This document shows positions 19,629 through 28,921 of a stretch of DNA of 64,000 bases, piece after piece. The notes beneath the pieces are model-generated. The model was not told where the DNA came from. It saw only the letters and a program-made list of their open reading frames with translations, and did no database searches. The stretch lies in the NCBI RefSeq assembly GCF_012641745.1, contig NZ_WEHZ01000026.1, positions 1-64,000 on the forward strand, written 5' to 3'. The stretch is from Pseudoalteromonas peptidolytica (GTDB lineage Bacteria > Pseudomonadota > Gammaproteobacteria > Enterobacterales > Alteromonadaceae). Both the position numbers and the translations under genes were made by a program. Every line of letters starts with the position of its first letter. The first letter of the stretch is position 1.

Positions 19629-19706
19629 TTAAGGTTTATCCACTCTTGATCTTTTATGACATTACACGCATACCATTATTATCACACTAACAATGTTGAG
19701 GTGAGG

Positions 19707-20996
19707 ATGAGCACAGATCTATTAAAAGACGCGTTAAAAAGAGTAAACACAATCGTAGAGAAAACAGGGATAGAGCAGTCAACGTATCAAGCGCTTGCTC
19801 AACCCCAAAGAACCTTGTCTAGTAATATCTCTATCCGCAGAGATAACGGTAAGTTGGACTACTTTGAGGCACATCGATGTCAATATAATGACCTCCTTGG
19901 GCCAACCAAAGGTGGGATCCGCTTTCATCAAGACACCAACGTCAGCGAAGTCCAAGCATTAGCACTGTGGATGACACTCAAGTGCGCGGCGGTCGGTGTT
20001 CCGTTTGGAGGTGCAAAAGGTGCTGTAACCGTTGATCCTAAAACCTTGAGTCCAATGGAGTTAGAGCGCCTAGCACGTGCCTATATTAGGGCTAATGCCG
20101 ATTTCATTGGCCCGGAGCAAGATATTCCAGCACCTGATGTTTATACCAATGCAAGAATTATGGGCTGGATGATGGATGAATATGAGAAAATTGCAAGGCA
20201 GAAAAGTCCAGCGGTGATCACCGGAAAGCCCCTTATTTTTGGTGGAAGCGCGGGACGAGAATCAGCAACAGGTCGTGGCGCATTTTTAATCATTGAACAG
20301 TTAAGTAATAAAAATAACTGGGATAACTCGGACAAAACAGTGGCAATTCAGGGGTTTGGTAATGGTGGCTATCATTGTGCGCGACTGTTACAGCAATCTG
20401 GATACAAAGTGGTTGCAGTGAGTGACTCTAAGGGAGGAATTTACTGTAAGGAAGGCTTGGATATCGAAAGTGTTTATCAAGAAAAGCAGCGCAGTAAATC
20501 GCTCAAAGCGGTTTATTGTAAAGACTCTGTGTGTGAAAGTGTTGAACATGATGTCATTAGTAACGATGAATTGCTGAGCTTGAATGTTGACATTCTTGTT
20601 CCAGCAGCATTAGCAGGCGCTATAACAAAAGAAAATGCTGACTCCATTGCTGCAAATTATATTGTTGAAATTGCAAATGGTCCGGTAGAAGCAGATGCTG
20701 ATCCCATTTTAAATGATCGCGGCATTATGGTGATCCCTGACATTTTGGCGAATGCTGGAGGGGTAATTGTGAGCTACTTTGAGTGGTGCCAAAATCGCCA
20801 AGGAGAAGCATGGGATGAACAAGTTGTGAACGATAAACTGGCCAATTACATGCAGGATGCTTTTGATAAAGCATGGGAGCTAAACCGAGAGGAAGGGCTC
20901 GACATTAGAGACGCTGTGTATAAGCTTGCATTACAGCGAATACAAAGCGCATTACAGGCACATGGGACACAGTCTTACTTCGAAAATCGAGAGTAG
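19707..20996 (+). CDS. NAD(P)-dependent glutamate dehydrogenase
   Basis: A 429-residue Glu/Leu/Phe/Val dehydrogenase. The substrate domain contains GPTKGGIRFH, the catalytic-lysine segment PFGGAKGA, and ANADFIGPEQDIPAPDVYT. The Rossmann domain contains VAIQGFGNGGYHCA, and the late conserved segment is PDILANAGGVIVSYFEWCQN. It interconverts glutamate and 2-oxoglutarate plus ammonium. The ATG at 19707 is chosen because GAGGTGAGG lies just upstream; an in-frame ATG at 19656 would add a His/Tyr-rich stretch absent from the family. Coenzyme preference cannot be read with confidence. Confidence 0.92.
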   Translation: MSTDLLKDALKRVNTIVEKTGIEQSTYQALAQPQRTLSSNISIRRDNGKLDYFEAHRCQYNDLLGPTKGGIRFHQDTNVSEVQALALWMTLKCAAVGVPFGGAKGAVTVDPKTLSPMELERLARAYIRANADFIGPEQDIPAPDVYTNARIMGWMMDEYEKIARQKSPAVITGKPLIFGGSAGRESATGRGAFLIIEQLSNKNNWDNSDKTVAIQGFGNGGYHCARLLQQSGYKVVAVSDSKGGIYCKEGLDIESVYQEKQRSKSLKAVYCKDSVCESVEHDVISNDELLSLNVDILVPAALAGAITKENADSIAANYIVEIANGPVEADADPILNDRGIMVIPDILANAGGVIVSYFEWCQNRQGEAWDEQVVNDKLANYMQDAFDKAWELNREEGLDIRDAVYKLALQRIQSALQAHGTQSYFENRE

Positions 20997-21159
20997 TTTT
21001 TTAGATTGTGTCGATAAATTTTTTTTGCTGTACTGTTTTTAGGTGAATCCACATAATCGCGCTTTTGTTTATAGGGCGATAGCACTTACTGTCAAGCAGT
21101 GTTTTTACATTATATTGTAGATGTCGCTCTGGTTATCTGTTTTTCAAGGGGTAATTTGT

Positions 21160-22145
21160 ATGCGCGGTTGGATCATCTATAAAGACTCTGCCAATTTAGT
21201 GAAACCTGAAATCTACGAGATAGGTTGATGGCGGTAGCAAAAGAAGAAGGTATCGATCTTCAAGTGTATTCACCGGATCGGTTTGATCTTCTGGTTACTA
21301 GGGAAGACGAAGAAAGCATTCTTATCGATGGGCAACCTGTTGCATTGCCTGACTTTGTGCTACCCAGAATGGGTGCTGGCACCACATACTTTACCCTTGC
21401 TATTATTCGTCACCTTGAGCGTTTGGGTGTGCACTGCTTTAATTCGTCACAATCAATTGAAACCGTTAAAGATAAATTATATGCCCAACAGATATTAGCT
21501 GAACAGAATCTACCTACGCCAAAAACCATGTTGGTTAAGTTTCCAGTTAATATAGAGCTAGTCGAGAAGCAAATCGGTTTCCCGGTGGTGATCAAAACAT
21601 TATCTGGCTCTCAGGGCAGTGGGGTGTTTTTGTCCAAATCAAGAGGTGAATTTGACGATTTGATGCAGCAGATTGAGGCGACTAACCCTAAGGCGAATAT
21701 CATTTTACAACGCTTCATCAAATCGAGCCATGGTAGAGACTTACGAGTATTAACTATTGGTGGCCGCGCTGTGGCATATATGGAGAGAAATTCAGGTGGT
21801 AAAAATTTCAAAGCCAATGTGAGCCTCGGCGCCACTGGAAGCCCTCATCCTATTACTCCAGAAATAGAGTGGCTAGCGACGCAGACGGCTAATATCCTAA
21901 ACTTAGACGTAGCGGGTATTGACTTATTGTTTGATGAAGAGCACTTCAAAATATGCGAGGCAAACTCAAGTCCAGGTTTTGAAGGGCTTGAGCAGGCTGT
22001 TGACATAGATGTTGCAAGAGAGATTTTGCACTTTATTCGTATTCGACTTGGCATCTTCAACCGCTCAGGCCAAGTATCGAAAAATAACAATGGCGTGAAA
22101 AAAGCCTCTGCAACTCACGCAAAAAGTGAACAATTAACTGTTTAG
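21160..22145 (+). pseudogene. RimK-family ATP-grasp ligase, frameshifted near the 5' end
   Basis: The main frame (from ATG 21228, about 305 residues) is a RimK-type ATP-grasp ligase: FPVVIKTLSGSQGSGVFL, QRFIKSSHGRDLRVLTIGG, FKICEANSSPGFEG. The family's expected N-terminus MRGWIIYKDS lies in another frame, starting at ATG 21160 with a good AAGGGG ribosome binding site, and ends after 22 codons at TGA 21226-21228. Restoring one base near 21222 would join the two (…YEI-x-LMAVAKEEGIDL). TGA and ATG overlap as TGATG, so re-initiation could still make a protein lacking its first strand. RimK-like enzymes add glutamate to proteins or peptides; the substrate here is unknown. Sequencing error is possible. 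Confidence 0.75.
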
Positions 22146-22174
22146 ATGTGTTTCGAGAAACACGATGAAATCAA

Positions 22175-24229
22175 TCACCGTGTTTCTTCTGTGCTCACAG
22201 CTTTAACTGCTGTTAATGCCGTTTTTAGCGCGTCAATTTGGATTGGTTTGGATAAAAAACTGTCCATGCCCGCATCTAGACATGCTCGCTTATCCGACTC
22301 TGATGTATTGGCTGTCAAAGCGATAATGTGCGGTATTGATTGTGTGTTACTATTGAGTTTACGTATGGCTCTAGTTGCGTCAAAGCCATCCATATTGGGC
22401 ATAATGCAATCCATAAAAACAATATCAAAGTGATTTTTACGGCACGCCTCTACAGCTTTCACACCATCATATGCCATGTCAATTTGAGCCGCACCAAATT
22501 GTTGCAATAACTTTTCCATCACTAATACATTAATCTGATTGTCATCAACCAGTAAGATCTTACATCCGGCTAAGGAAATATTAGCTGTCGATACAGGACA
22601 AGGCTCGGTATCATCGTTCTCGCGCTGCTTTGCAAAATCGACGGGAAAAGTAACGGTGAACGTACTGCCTTTGTCGACTTCACTTGAGACTTGTATATCG
22701 CCGTCAAATAGATTGCAAAGCTCAAACACAATGGATAAACCAAGCCCTGTACCACCAAAGCGGCGACTAATACTGGGGTCACCTTGGCTAAAAGGCTGGA
22801 AAAGCAAACTTTGGTTCTCATCGGAAATCCCAATACCAGTATCGCAGACACGTAATTGAAGCACGGGTTGTTCGTTTTCTGTTAAGACGTCGGCATAGAT
22901 ATCAACACATCCGACTTGGGTGAATTTTATTGCGTTACTGACCAAATTCGCGAGAATTTGTTTTATTCTGGTAGGATCAGAGTACAGCCAAAGGTTAGCT
23001 AGCTTGTTCATGTGTACATTGATGGCCAGCCCTTTTTCTTGGCTAGCTGGATGATATAAGCCAACAACTTGGGTAACCAGTTGCGTTAAGTCAAACGGCA
23101 TATTGTCCAGCGTTAAGTTATTGCTATTAAGCTTACTAAAGTCCAATACATCATTGATCAGGGTGATCAACATATCCGCGCTATTTCGGGCAATTGTTAA
23201 GTTACTTTGTATCGCATCAATATCATTTTCCTTGTGGCATGCTTGAAGCATGCCTACAAGTCCATTCAACGGAGTACGCAATTCATGGCTTATCTTAGCA
23301 ATAAAGTCACTACGAGTTTTAAGTAGCTGCTCAGCTTCTTTTCTTTGTTGATCCAAGGCTAAACGTAGTTTAACTTGCTCATCAATGTCTTGAATTGCAC
23401 CAAAAACTCTAACGCATTCACCATTTTCATATTCCCCCTGCCCATGAGAGGCAACCCACTTTTCATTACCGTGTGCGTCTATGATAATTGACTCAATATC
23501 CCACTTTGTTCGAGAGGAAATTGCGTCATTAATCGCTTGCTTTATATCGTTTTGATGGGAGCCCGGTTTATAAAAAGCAATGGCATTATCCAGCGTCGGT
23601 ACAAACTCTTCTGATACGCCGTGAATGGCTCGGGTTTGTTGACTCCAGTAGACTTTATTTTTTTTAAAATCTACTTCCCAAGAGCCAATATCTGCTAATC
23701 GACTCATTGCTGCAAGTGCTTCAGAGCGATGCTGTAGTTGTCTTAATGTTTTTTGACGTGAAATCTCAACGCCAATCCACTGTCCTAACAAGCTGACGTA
23801 ATCTAAATGCTCCTGAGTGAAACTATCTGGTTTAGCATCAGGGGAAGAAAAGTTCACTGTACCATATCGATTTCCATCAACAATGATGGGAGCGCCAATG
23901 TAACTTTCTAGGCCAAAGTGTATATAGCAGGGGTGTGTTGCGATCTGGCTGTTTCCTGCATGAGAGAAAGCCAGCGCACTATCTGCTTTGAAAGTGTGCC
24001 AACAATAGGTATCTGAAAAATCAAATGTGGTACCAACAGACAGACTATTATCCGGCGTAATAACATGTTTTACTGTGTAAATATTGGCGTTTATTTCACT
24101 TACGATAGCAATGTCGAGCTGGAATACATCAAGCCCTAGACTGAGCAGTGCGGTAACTTTTTCATCGAATGTGGTTTCTTGGCTTGTTGTGATCAGATGT
24201 AGCCTTTTTAAAATACTCACAAATTTCAC
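22175..24229 (-). CDS. hybrid sensor histidine kinase/response regulator (GAF-PAS-HisKA-HATPase-REC)
   Basis: A 684-residue cytoplasmic sensor kinase without membrane helices. GAF domain at about 18-160, PAS at about 170-290 (IGSWEVDFKKNKVYWS), then dimerisation/phosphoacceptor with His315 in ISHELRTPLNG, ATPase with N, G1 and G2 boxes (NLVSNAIKFT, DTGIGI, GGTGLGLSI), and a C-terminal receiver with Asp607 (VFMDCIMPNMDG) and Lys661. The separate output partner is not encoded next to it. It converges with the RimK-type gene. The signal is unknown; the GAF domain lies at the N-terminus in a position typical of ligand or light/redox sensing, but no chromophore cysteine can be assigned. Confidence 0.93.
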   Translation of the reverse strand: MKFVSILKRLHLITTSQETTFDEKVTALLSLGLDVFQLDIAIVSEINANIYTVKHVITPDNSLSVGTTFDFSDTYCWHTFKADSALAFSHAGNSQIATHPCYIHFGLESYIGAPIIVDGNRYGTVNFSSPDAKPDSFTQEHLDYVSLLGQWIGVEISRQKTLRQLQHRSEALAAMSRLADIGSWEVDFKKNKVYWSQQTRAIHGVSEEFVPTLDNAIAFYKPGSHQNDIKQAINDAISSRTKWDIESIIIDAHGNEKWVASHGQGEYENGECVRVFGAIQDIDEQVKLRLALDQQRKEAEQLLKTRSDFIAKISHELRTPLNGLVGMLQACHKENDIDAIQSNLTIARNSADMLITLINDVLDFSKLNSNNLTLDNMPFDLTQLVTQVVGLYHPASQEKGLAINVHMNKLANLWLYSDPTRIKQILANLVSNAIKFTQVGCVDIYADVLTENEQPVLQLRVCDTGIGISDENQSLLFQPFSQGDPSISRRFGGTGLGLSIVFELCNLFDGDIQVSSEVDKGSTFTVTFPVDFAKQRENDDTEPCPVSTANISLAGCKILLVDDNQINVLVMEKLLQQFGAAQIDMAYDGVKAVEACRKNHFDIVFMDCIMPNMDGFDATRAIRKLNSNTQSIPHIIALTANTSESDKRACLDAGMDSFLSKPIQIDALKTALTAVKAVSTEETR

Positions 24230-24385
24230 ATCGTTGGTGTAATTAAGGTAATCTTTTAACTTTAACTGCTCTTTGCTAACTTGCCAACAATAAATCTTGC
24301 TACTTTGTCGAGATAACTTCCGTTTTTCAATAGATTATGAATAAAATAAGCGATGCGGGATTATCACTACTATTTAGGTGAATAG

Positions 24386-25543
24386 ATGAAATTTATCAGT
24401 ATAGCTTTTTTATTTATGGCGTCGTTTGCGAGTGCTCAAACGCTTCGGGTGGCAACTTTCAATGTCAGCATGGAAGCGACGAACTATCAACAGCAAGGTG
24501 AACCCCTTGATCCAGAGAAACTAAGCAAGTTACTTCAAGACGGTCAACATCAGCAAATAAAAAACATCGCAGAGATCATTCAACGTGTTCGTCCAGATAT
24601 CATTCTGCTTAATGAGTTTGACTACATTGCTGAACCAGAGAAGGGCGTGCTGGCATTTATGAACAACTACTTGGACAAAAGTCAGCATGGTCAGCAGCCG
24701 ATATCATATCCATACTTTTATATCGCACCGGTTAACACAGGCTTACCAACACGATTTGATTTAGACAACGATGGTAAAAAGTCGCGTTATGCTGGAGATG
24801 CGCAGGGCTTTGGCCTTTATGAAGGGCAATACGGTATGGTTGTGTTGTCTAAGTATCCTATAAAAAATAGCCAAGTGCGGACACTGCAAAATTTCCTTTG
24901 GAAGGATATGCCCAATTATAAAAAAGCCATAGATCCAAAAAGCAACTCACCTTTTTATCATGCTGACGAGTGGCAAGTCTTAAGATTAAGCTCGAAGTCA
25001 CATTGGGATCTGCCAATTGACGTAAATGGAAAGGTATTTCATTTCCTTGCTATGCACCCAACCCCTCCAGTATTTGATGGTGAAGAAGACCGTAATGGCA
25101 ACAGAAATCACGATGAAATTAGACTGATGGCGGACTATATAGACCCAAAACGGAGTGAATATATTTATGATGATAGTGGTGTAAATGGTGGCCTAAAAGC
25201 GAAAACACGATTTGTGATTGCGGGCGATTTAAATGCTGCAGATCAAGGCGATAAACATCGTCCTGGTGTAATCGAACAGCTATTAGAAAGTCACTATGTG
25301 TTCTCTGCTTTTGAGCCGGTGAGTAAAGGGGGCAAGCAGCATAGTGAAGCGCAATATAGTCGCAGTTACACTGCTCATTGGGGAGCTCGGGTCGACTATG
25401 TTTTACCTTCAAAATATGGCGTTCGTGTTTTAGACAGCGGCGTGTTTTGGCCTAGTAGCACGGATCCACTATATCGATTAGTTGAAAGCCGCCATGCTAG
25501 CTCAGATCATCGCTTGGTGTGGCTTGACCTTGAATTAAAGTAA
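24386..25543 (+). CDS. secreted endonuclease/exonuclease/phosphatase-family protein
   Basis: A 385-residue protein with a signal peptide cleaved near ASA-QT (residue 18). The metal-dependent EEP fold is visible: RVATFNVSME at the start, DIILLNEFDY (catalytic Glu), IAGDLNAAD, and SSDHRLVWLDL at the end (catalytic Asp-His). Family members hydrolyse phosphodiester bonds of nucleic acids or phospholipids. Secretion suggests scavenging of extracellular phosphate or DNA; the substrate cannot be assigned. It has its own start with weak AGGTG spacing and stands alone. Confidence 0.88.
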   Translation: MKFISIAFLFMASFASAQTLRVATFNVSMEATNYQQQGEPLDPEKLSKLLQDGQHQQIKNIAEIIQRVRPDIILLNEFDYIAEPEKGVLAFMNNYLDKSQHGQQPISYPYFYIAPVNTGLPTRFDLDNDGKKSRYAGDAQGFGLYEGQYGMVVLSKYPIKNSQVRTLQNFLWKDMPNYKKAIDPKSNSPFYHADEWQVLRLSSKSHWDLPIDVNGKVFHFLAMHPTPPVFDGEEDRNGNRNHDEIRLMADYIDPKRSEYIYDDSGVNGGLKAKTRFVIAGDLNAADQGDKHRPGVIEQLLESHYVFSAFEPVSKGGKQHSEAQYSRSYTAHWGARVDYVLPSKYGVRVLDSGVFWPSSTDPLYRLVESRHASSDHRLVWLDLELK

Positions 25544-25651
25544 CAATCACTTTTACAACCAGGTGTTTATCAAACTAAATAGAAAGCAAACACGTTCTTA
25601 CTGAGCGGTTGCTGGGCGAGTATTGGTATCGTTATGATCTGGATACTCGCT

Positions 25652-25855
25652 TTACGGCTTTCTTGTGTCCTTGTTATGTGAAGATTGACTGTCCTTTTCA
25701 GGCGACGTTGGCTCAAATGGTTTTAGCTGATCATCGATCTTTTTTTTCATTTCAAACTTTGCCGAGTATTTGAGTAAAGCGATATTGCTCCAAATGACGC
25801 CCAGCACACCGACGATAATTAACACAACTTGCCAAGTCTCGAGCTGTTCACCCAT
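25652..25855 (-). CDS. DUF2897-family small membrane protein
   Basis: A 67-residue protein with one membrane helix (about residues 8-28, WQVVLIIVGVLGVIWSNIALLKYSAKF) followed by a charged Lys/Glu/Ser-rich cytoplasmic tail. The pattern IIVGV...NIALLKYSA matches DUF2897 proteins of marine gammaproteobacteria. AAGGAG lies before the start. Function unknown. Confidence 0.75.
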   Translation of the reverse strand: MGEQLETWQVVLIIVGVLGVIWSNIALLKYSAKFEMKKKIDDQLKPFEPTSPEKDSQSSHNKDTRKP

Positions 25856-25999
25856 GGTAACTCCTTAAAAATAGTAAATTTTCAAATTTGTTTTGAAATA
25901 GGTGGGCATTTTACCTCGACTGTTGATATTATTCACCACCTAGTCATTTCGCGATAATTATGCTGCATATATTTACATTCTGAGGATAATAGCGCATTC

Positions 26000-27334
26000 A
26001 TGGAACAAGTGTTAATTTGGCCTGCCCAATACCCTATGTTACTGAAAGGGTTAATCGAACAAAACGGTGCTTACATTCTAGATGCCATAGAGGCATGGCC
26101 GAATTGCCAACAAATAAAAGACGAGCAAGGGGTAACCACTACGATACTTCCTCCGCTGTTTTATCTTGCCTGGCTCAGGCCGTTGGAACCTTTTGAAGCT
26201 TGCTACTTTCAACATATTGACGATTATGACGACAAGCAACGCCAATATGTTAATAGTGTAACGCGACATATCGAAGAAAACGGTGTTGAACAAGATGAAT
26301 TAATCAAGACACTTATCCAGCGCTTAGGACAGTATTCAAATATCCAAATGCAGCTCCAAAACCAGAGCTTGTCTTTTATTGAATTGCTGTGCGAAAAGCA
26401 ATTTGAAAAAACACTGATATGGTTGATAGAAGTGGGTATTCAGTTTGTACCAGAAGAAGTTGTATCTCTTTGGTGTAACAGTGAAGAAGCAATTCATGCT
26501 ACTTTGCTTGATAATTTAGAAACCTGTGTATGTGACCGTGATGAGACAGCGAAGCTTGCGACAGATGGTTTATTAGATGGCCGTCAAACATTCGAGTTAC
26601 TATGCGCTATGTGCGACCAAGATGAAGTGGCAAAGCAATTGGAGCAAGCACTGTTATTTCAGCTCACACAGCAGCAAGTTAAACAATCCGCTATTCTCAC
26701 GCTGGTTAATCAAGGAGCAAAAGGGGTAGCAAAAGATAGCAAAGGGCGCTCAGCAATTATGCTGGCTATTGAAAATGGTTTTGTAAGTGCTGTTGAGCCG
26801 ATGCTGACATACCATAATGTCAATGAACTTGATGAGTGTGGACGAAACTTTATGCACTATGCCGCAGCATCTAACTCAACGGCTATGATAGAGATGATTT
26901 TTGATCATGGAGACGATCCTACATTAGCCGATATTTACGGTGATACCCCATATCGAGTTGCAATGAAACAACAGGCGCTAACGTCAAAGCAAACGTTTGA
27001 GCAACGTGGGATCATCGAACTATCCAATGATGCAAAGTATCAAAAAATCAAAACGGTTCACATGCTCTATGCCTTTGCTGCAATTTTGTTACCGTTGCAA
27101 TTATTTCTCTTTTTTACCGATGAGGTCGATGAAAAAACCATTGCGACTTTGGTAACTACGGCAGCATCGATTGGGATATTTGCAATAGCAAGACGAAAGC
27201 GCAGCAATCCTTTATATCCAAATAACTCGACGCCTTGGTCGTTACTTGGCGTAAACGCACTGGCTTGGGTGAGTATTGGAATACAAGTTTTATTCTCTGT
27301 TTTGGTATTAATCGCAGTGCTCTCTTTGCGATAA
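26000..27334 (+). CDS. ankyrin-repeat membrane protein of unknown function
   Basis: A 444-residue protein. The first 220 residues show no recognised domain. Ankyrin-type repeats span about 225-320 (GRSAIMLAIENGFVSAVEPML, CGRNFMHYAAASNSTAMIEMIFDHGDDPTLADIYGDTPY). Three hydrophobic segments occur at about 350-372, 380-396 and 414-440, so the C-terminus is probably in the inner membrane with the ankyrin part cytoplasmic. GAGGATAA precedes the ATG. A perfect hairpin follows at 27366. The binding partner is unknown. Confidence 0.75.
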   Translation: MEQVLIWPAQYPMLLKGLIEQNGAYILDAIEAWPNCQQIKDEQGVTTTILPPLFYLAWLRPLEPFEACYFQHIDDYDDKQRQYVNSVTRHIEENGVEQDELIKTLIQRLGQYSNIQMQLQNQSLSFIELLCEKQFEKTLIWLIEVGIQFVPEEVVSLWCNSEEAIHATLLDNLETCVCDRDETAKLATDGLLDGRQTFELLCAMCDQDEVAKQLEQALLFQLTQQQVKQSAILTLVNQGAKGVAKDSKGRSAIMLAIENGFVSAVEPMLTYHNVNELDECGRNFMHYAAASNSTAMIEMIFDHGDDPTLADIYGDTPYRVAMKQQALTSKQTFEQRGIIELSNDAKYQKIKTVHMLYAFAAILLPLQLFLFFTDEVDEKTIATLVTTAASIGIFAIARRKRSNPLYPNNSTPWSLLGVNALAWVSIGIQVLFSVLVLIAVLSLR

Positions 27335-27365
27335 TGGCATAGTCACAATTTTACCTTCTTATACC

Positions 27366-27402
27366 GACTTAATACTTGTCAGCATTGAGCAAGTATTAAG
27401 TC
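27366..27402. terminator. perfect 13-bp hairpin between convergent genes
   Basis: GACTTAATACTTG and CAAGTATTAAGTC form a perfect 13-bp stem with an 11-base loop. The left arm and the preceding ATACC match the left end of the dispersed repeat (ATACCAATTAGACTTAATACTTG), so this is likely a decayed or folded-back fragment of that element now lying where a bidirectional terminator would be. No T-run follows the stem. Confidence 0.5.
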
Positions 27403-27449
27403 AGTCATGGGGCTGGGCTTAAGTGATGAGTTCAGCCTCAAAAAATATA

Positions 27450-27890
27450 TCACTGATCTTGGCTATGTTCGTGCGCTGCTTTCTCATCCGCTAAATCTTC
27501 TTTTAACTTCCTGATTTTTAAGCCTAACTCTTGACCTCTGTGCCTTGCATAGTAAGTACAACCGATAAACATCGATGTTGCTAGCGCTATTTCTAGTAAT
27601 ACTAAAAGCAACTCATCGGGAGAGATCCACAAGAGTGTGAATCCGTGGATGAAGTAAAACATAACGATAAAATTAGCCCATGCGTATGTGTATGGTTTGT
27701 CTTGGAGTATCCCCTTGAGCGGAAGTAACAGCGGTAAAACGTAAACCGCGAAGACAAAAGCTATGCTATAACCTTCTCTTGGTGCGAGTACAAAAAGCCA
27801 CAATGGCATCAAAATTAATAGCCCAAAGTAACCTATTAGCGCCAAGAGCTGAAAGCGTTTTGTGATAGGCTTTTTTGCAATAGTGTTCAT
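27450..27890 (-). CDS. DUF2069-family membrane protein
   Basis: A 146-residue inner-membrane protein with four hydrophobic helices and a charged coiled-coil-like C-terminus (LKIRKLKEDLADEKAAHEHSQ). It matches the DUF2069 pattern, including YTYAWANFIVMFYFIHG. The ATG at 27890 overlaps the stop of the wrbA-like gene (ATGA), so it is translationally coupled. The same neighbour order (arsC-like, wrbA, DUF2069) is common in Vibrio and Alteromonadales. Function unknown. Confidence 0.85.
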   Translation of the reverse strand: MNTIAKKPITKRFQLLALIGYFGLLILMPLWLFVLAPREGYSIAFVFAVYVLPLLLPLKGILQDKPYTYAWANFIVMFYFIHGFTLLWISPDELLLVLLEIALATSMFIGCTYYARHRGQELGLKIRKLKEDLADEKAAHEHSQDQ

Positions 27891-28438
27891 TTCAACTTTT
27901 CCGCTACACGCAGTAACCGACAGGCAGCTGCGCGACAAATTTTAATTTCTGTTTGAGTAAGCACGGTACTATTCTGGCTCCCAGAAATATGTGTTGCACC
28001 ATAGGGAGTACCGCCACTTTCTGTTGCTAATAACTCGGGTACATCATAGGGTACTCCAAGTAACATCATGCCATGATGCAGTAAAGGAAGTGATAGGTTG
28101 AGTAAAGTAGCTTCGTTGCCGCCGTGCATGCTGCTTGATGACGAAAAGACGCATGCGGGTTTATCGATTAACGCGCCTTTCAGCCACAAATCACTGGTCG
28201 TTTCCCAAAATGCTTTTGCTTGAGATGCCATCATTCCAAATCGAGTGGGGGTACCAAAGGCTAACGCATCACAGCTGACTAAATCTTGCTTGGAAACTAC
28301 GACATCATGCTCTTGACGTTTTTCAAATACCCGCACCACAGCGTTGCCACCTTGGGCGACAATAGTGTCTACAAACTCATGAGCCATGTTTGCCACAGAG
28401 CCATGGCTGGAGTGATATAAAACGAGAATGGTAGCCAT
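27887..28438 (-). CDS. wrbA: NAD(P)H:quinone oxidoreductase, WrbA type
   Basis: A 183-residue flavodoxin-fold protein. FMN contacts are visible in YHSSHGSVANMA (phosphate loop), GTPTRFGMMASQAKAFWE, SSSSMHGGNEATLL and GTPYGATHISGSQ. WrbA enzymes reduce quinones by two electrons using NAD(P)H. It shares its first base with the last base of the arsC-like gene and overlaps the next gene by four bases, in a three-gene operon. Confidence 0.9.
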   Translation of the reverse strand: MATILVLYHSSHGSVANMAHEFVDTIVAQGGNAVVRVFEKRQEHDVVVSKQDLVSCDALAFGTPTRFGMMASQAKAFWETTSDLWLKGALIDKPACVFSSSSSMHGGNEATLLNLSLPLLHHGMMLLGVPYDVPELLATESGGTPYGATHISGSQNSTVLTQTEIKICRAAACRLLRVAEKLK

Positions 28439-28785
28439 TAGAGAATTTCAAGTACCGACTCGGGTGGTCTACCAATCGCCGCTTTATTGTCATTAACAAC
28501 AATTGGGCGCTCAATAAGTTTTGGGTTTTCAAGCATCGCTTTACGAAGTTGTGCCTCACCTGTTTCTTTAGACAACCCTAGCTCTTTGAATAACGTCTCT
28601 TTGCTACGCACCAATTGATGAGCAGAGCTAAAACCAAGCTTTGTAAGTAGCGCCGAGAGTGTTTCTTCATCTATAGGCGTTTTTAAGTATTCAATTACTG
28701 TGGGGCTAATGCCATTAGACTCTAGTAGCGCCAGAGTTTCACGTGATTTTGAACAACGTGGATTATGATATATTTCGATAGACAT
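28438..28785 (-). CDS. arsC: ArsC/Spx-family thioredoxin-fold protein (YfgD-like)
   Basis: A 115-residue glutaredoxin-dependent arsenate reductase-type protein. HNPRCSKSRETL carries the catalytic Cys11, and LIERPIVVNDNKAAIGRPPE carries the conserved Arg of the oxyanion site. Its position beside bepA, with perM nearby, matches E. coli yfgD rather than a true ars operon: there is no arsR or arsB here, so a housekeeping role is as likely as arsenate resistance. Confidence 0.88.
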   Translation of the reverse strand: MSIEIYHNPRCSKSRETLALLESNGISPTVIEYLKTPIDEETLSALLTKLGFSSAHQLVRSKETLFKELGLSKETGEAQLRKAMLENPKLIERPIVVNDNKAAIGRPPESVLEIL

Positions 28786-28921
28786 TATTTAAGCTCTATT
28801 TTAGTAATGTTGGACTCTGCCTGATCATAACGTAATGTCTAGTTGACGAAAAGCTAAGTAAAAGGAAATCGGCTTTAATTCTACAGTTTTAAAGCCGAGA
28901 TGGTATGAAAGGCTGACAAGA

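Noticed and set aside
28438-28785. Arsenic resistance locus
   Set aside because: The ArsC-like protein has no arsR, arsB or acr3 neighbour and sits in the bepA/yfgD-type context, so a dedicated arsenic operon is not supported.
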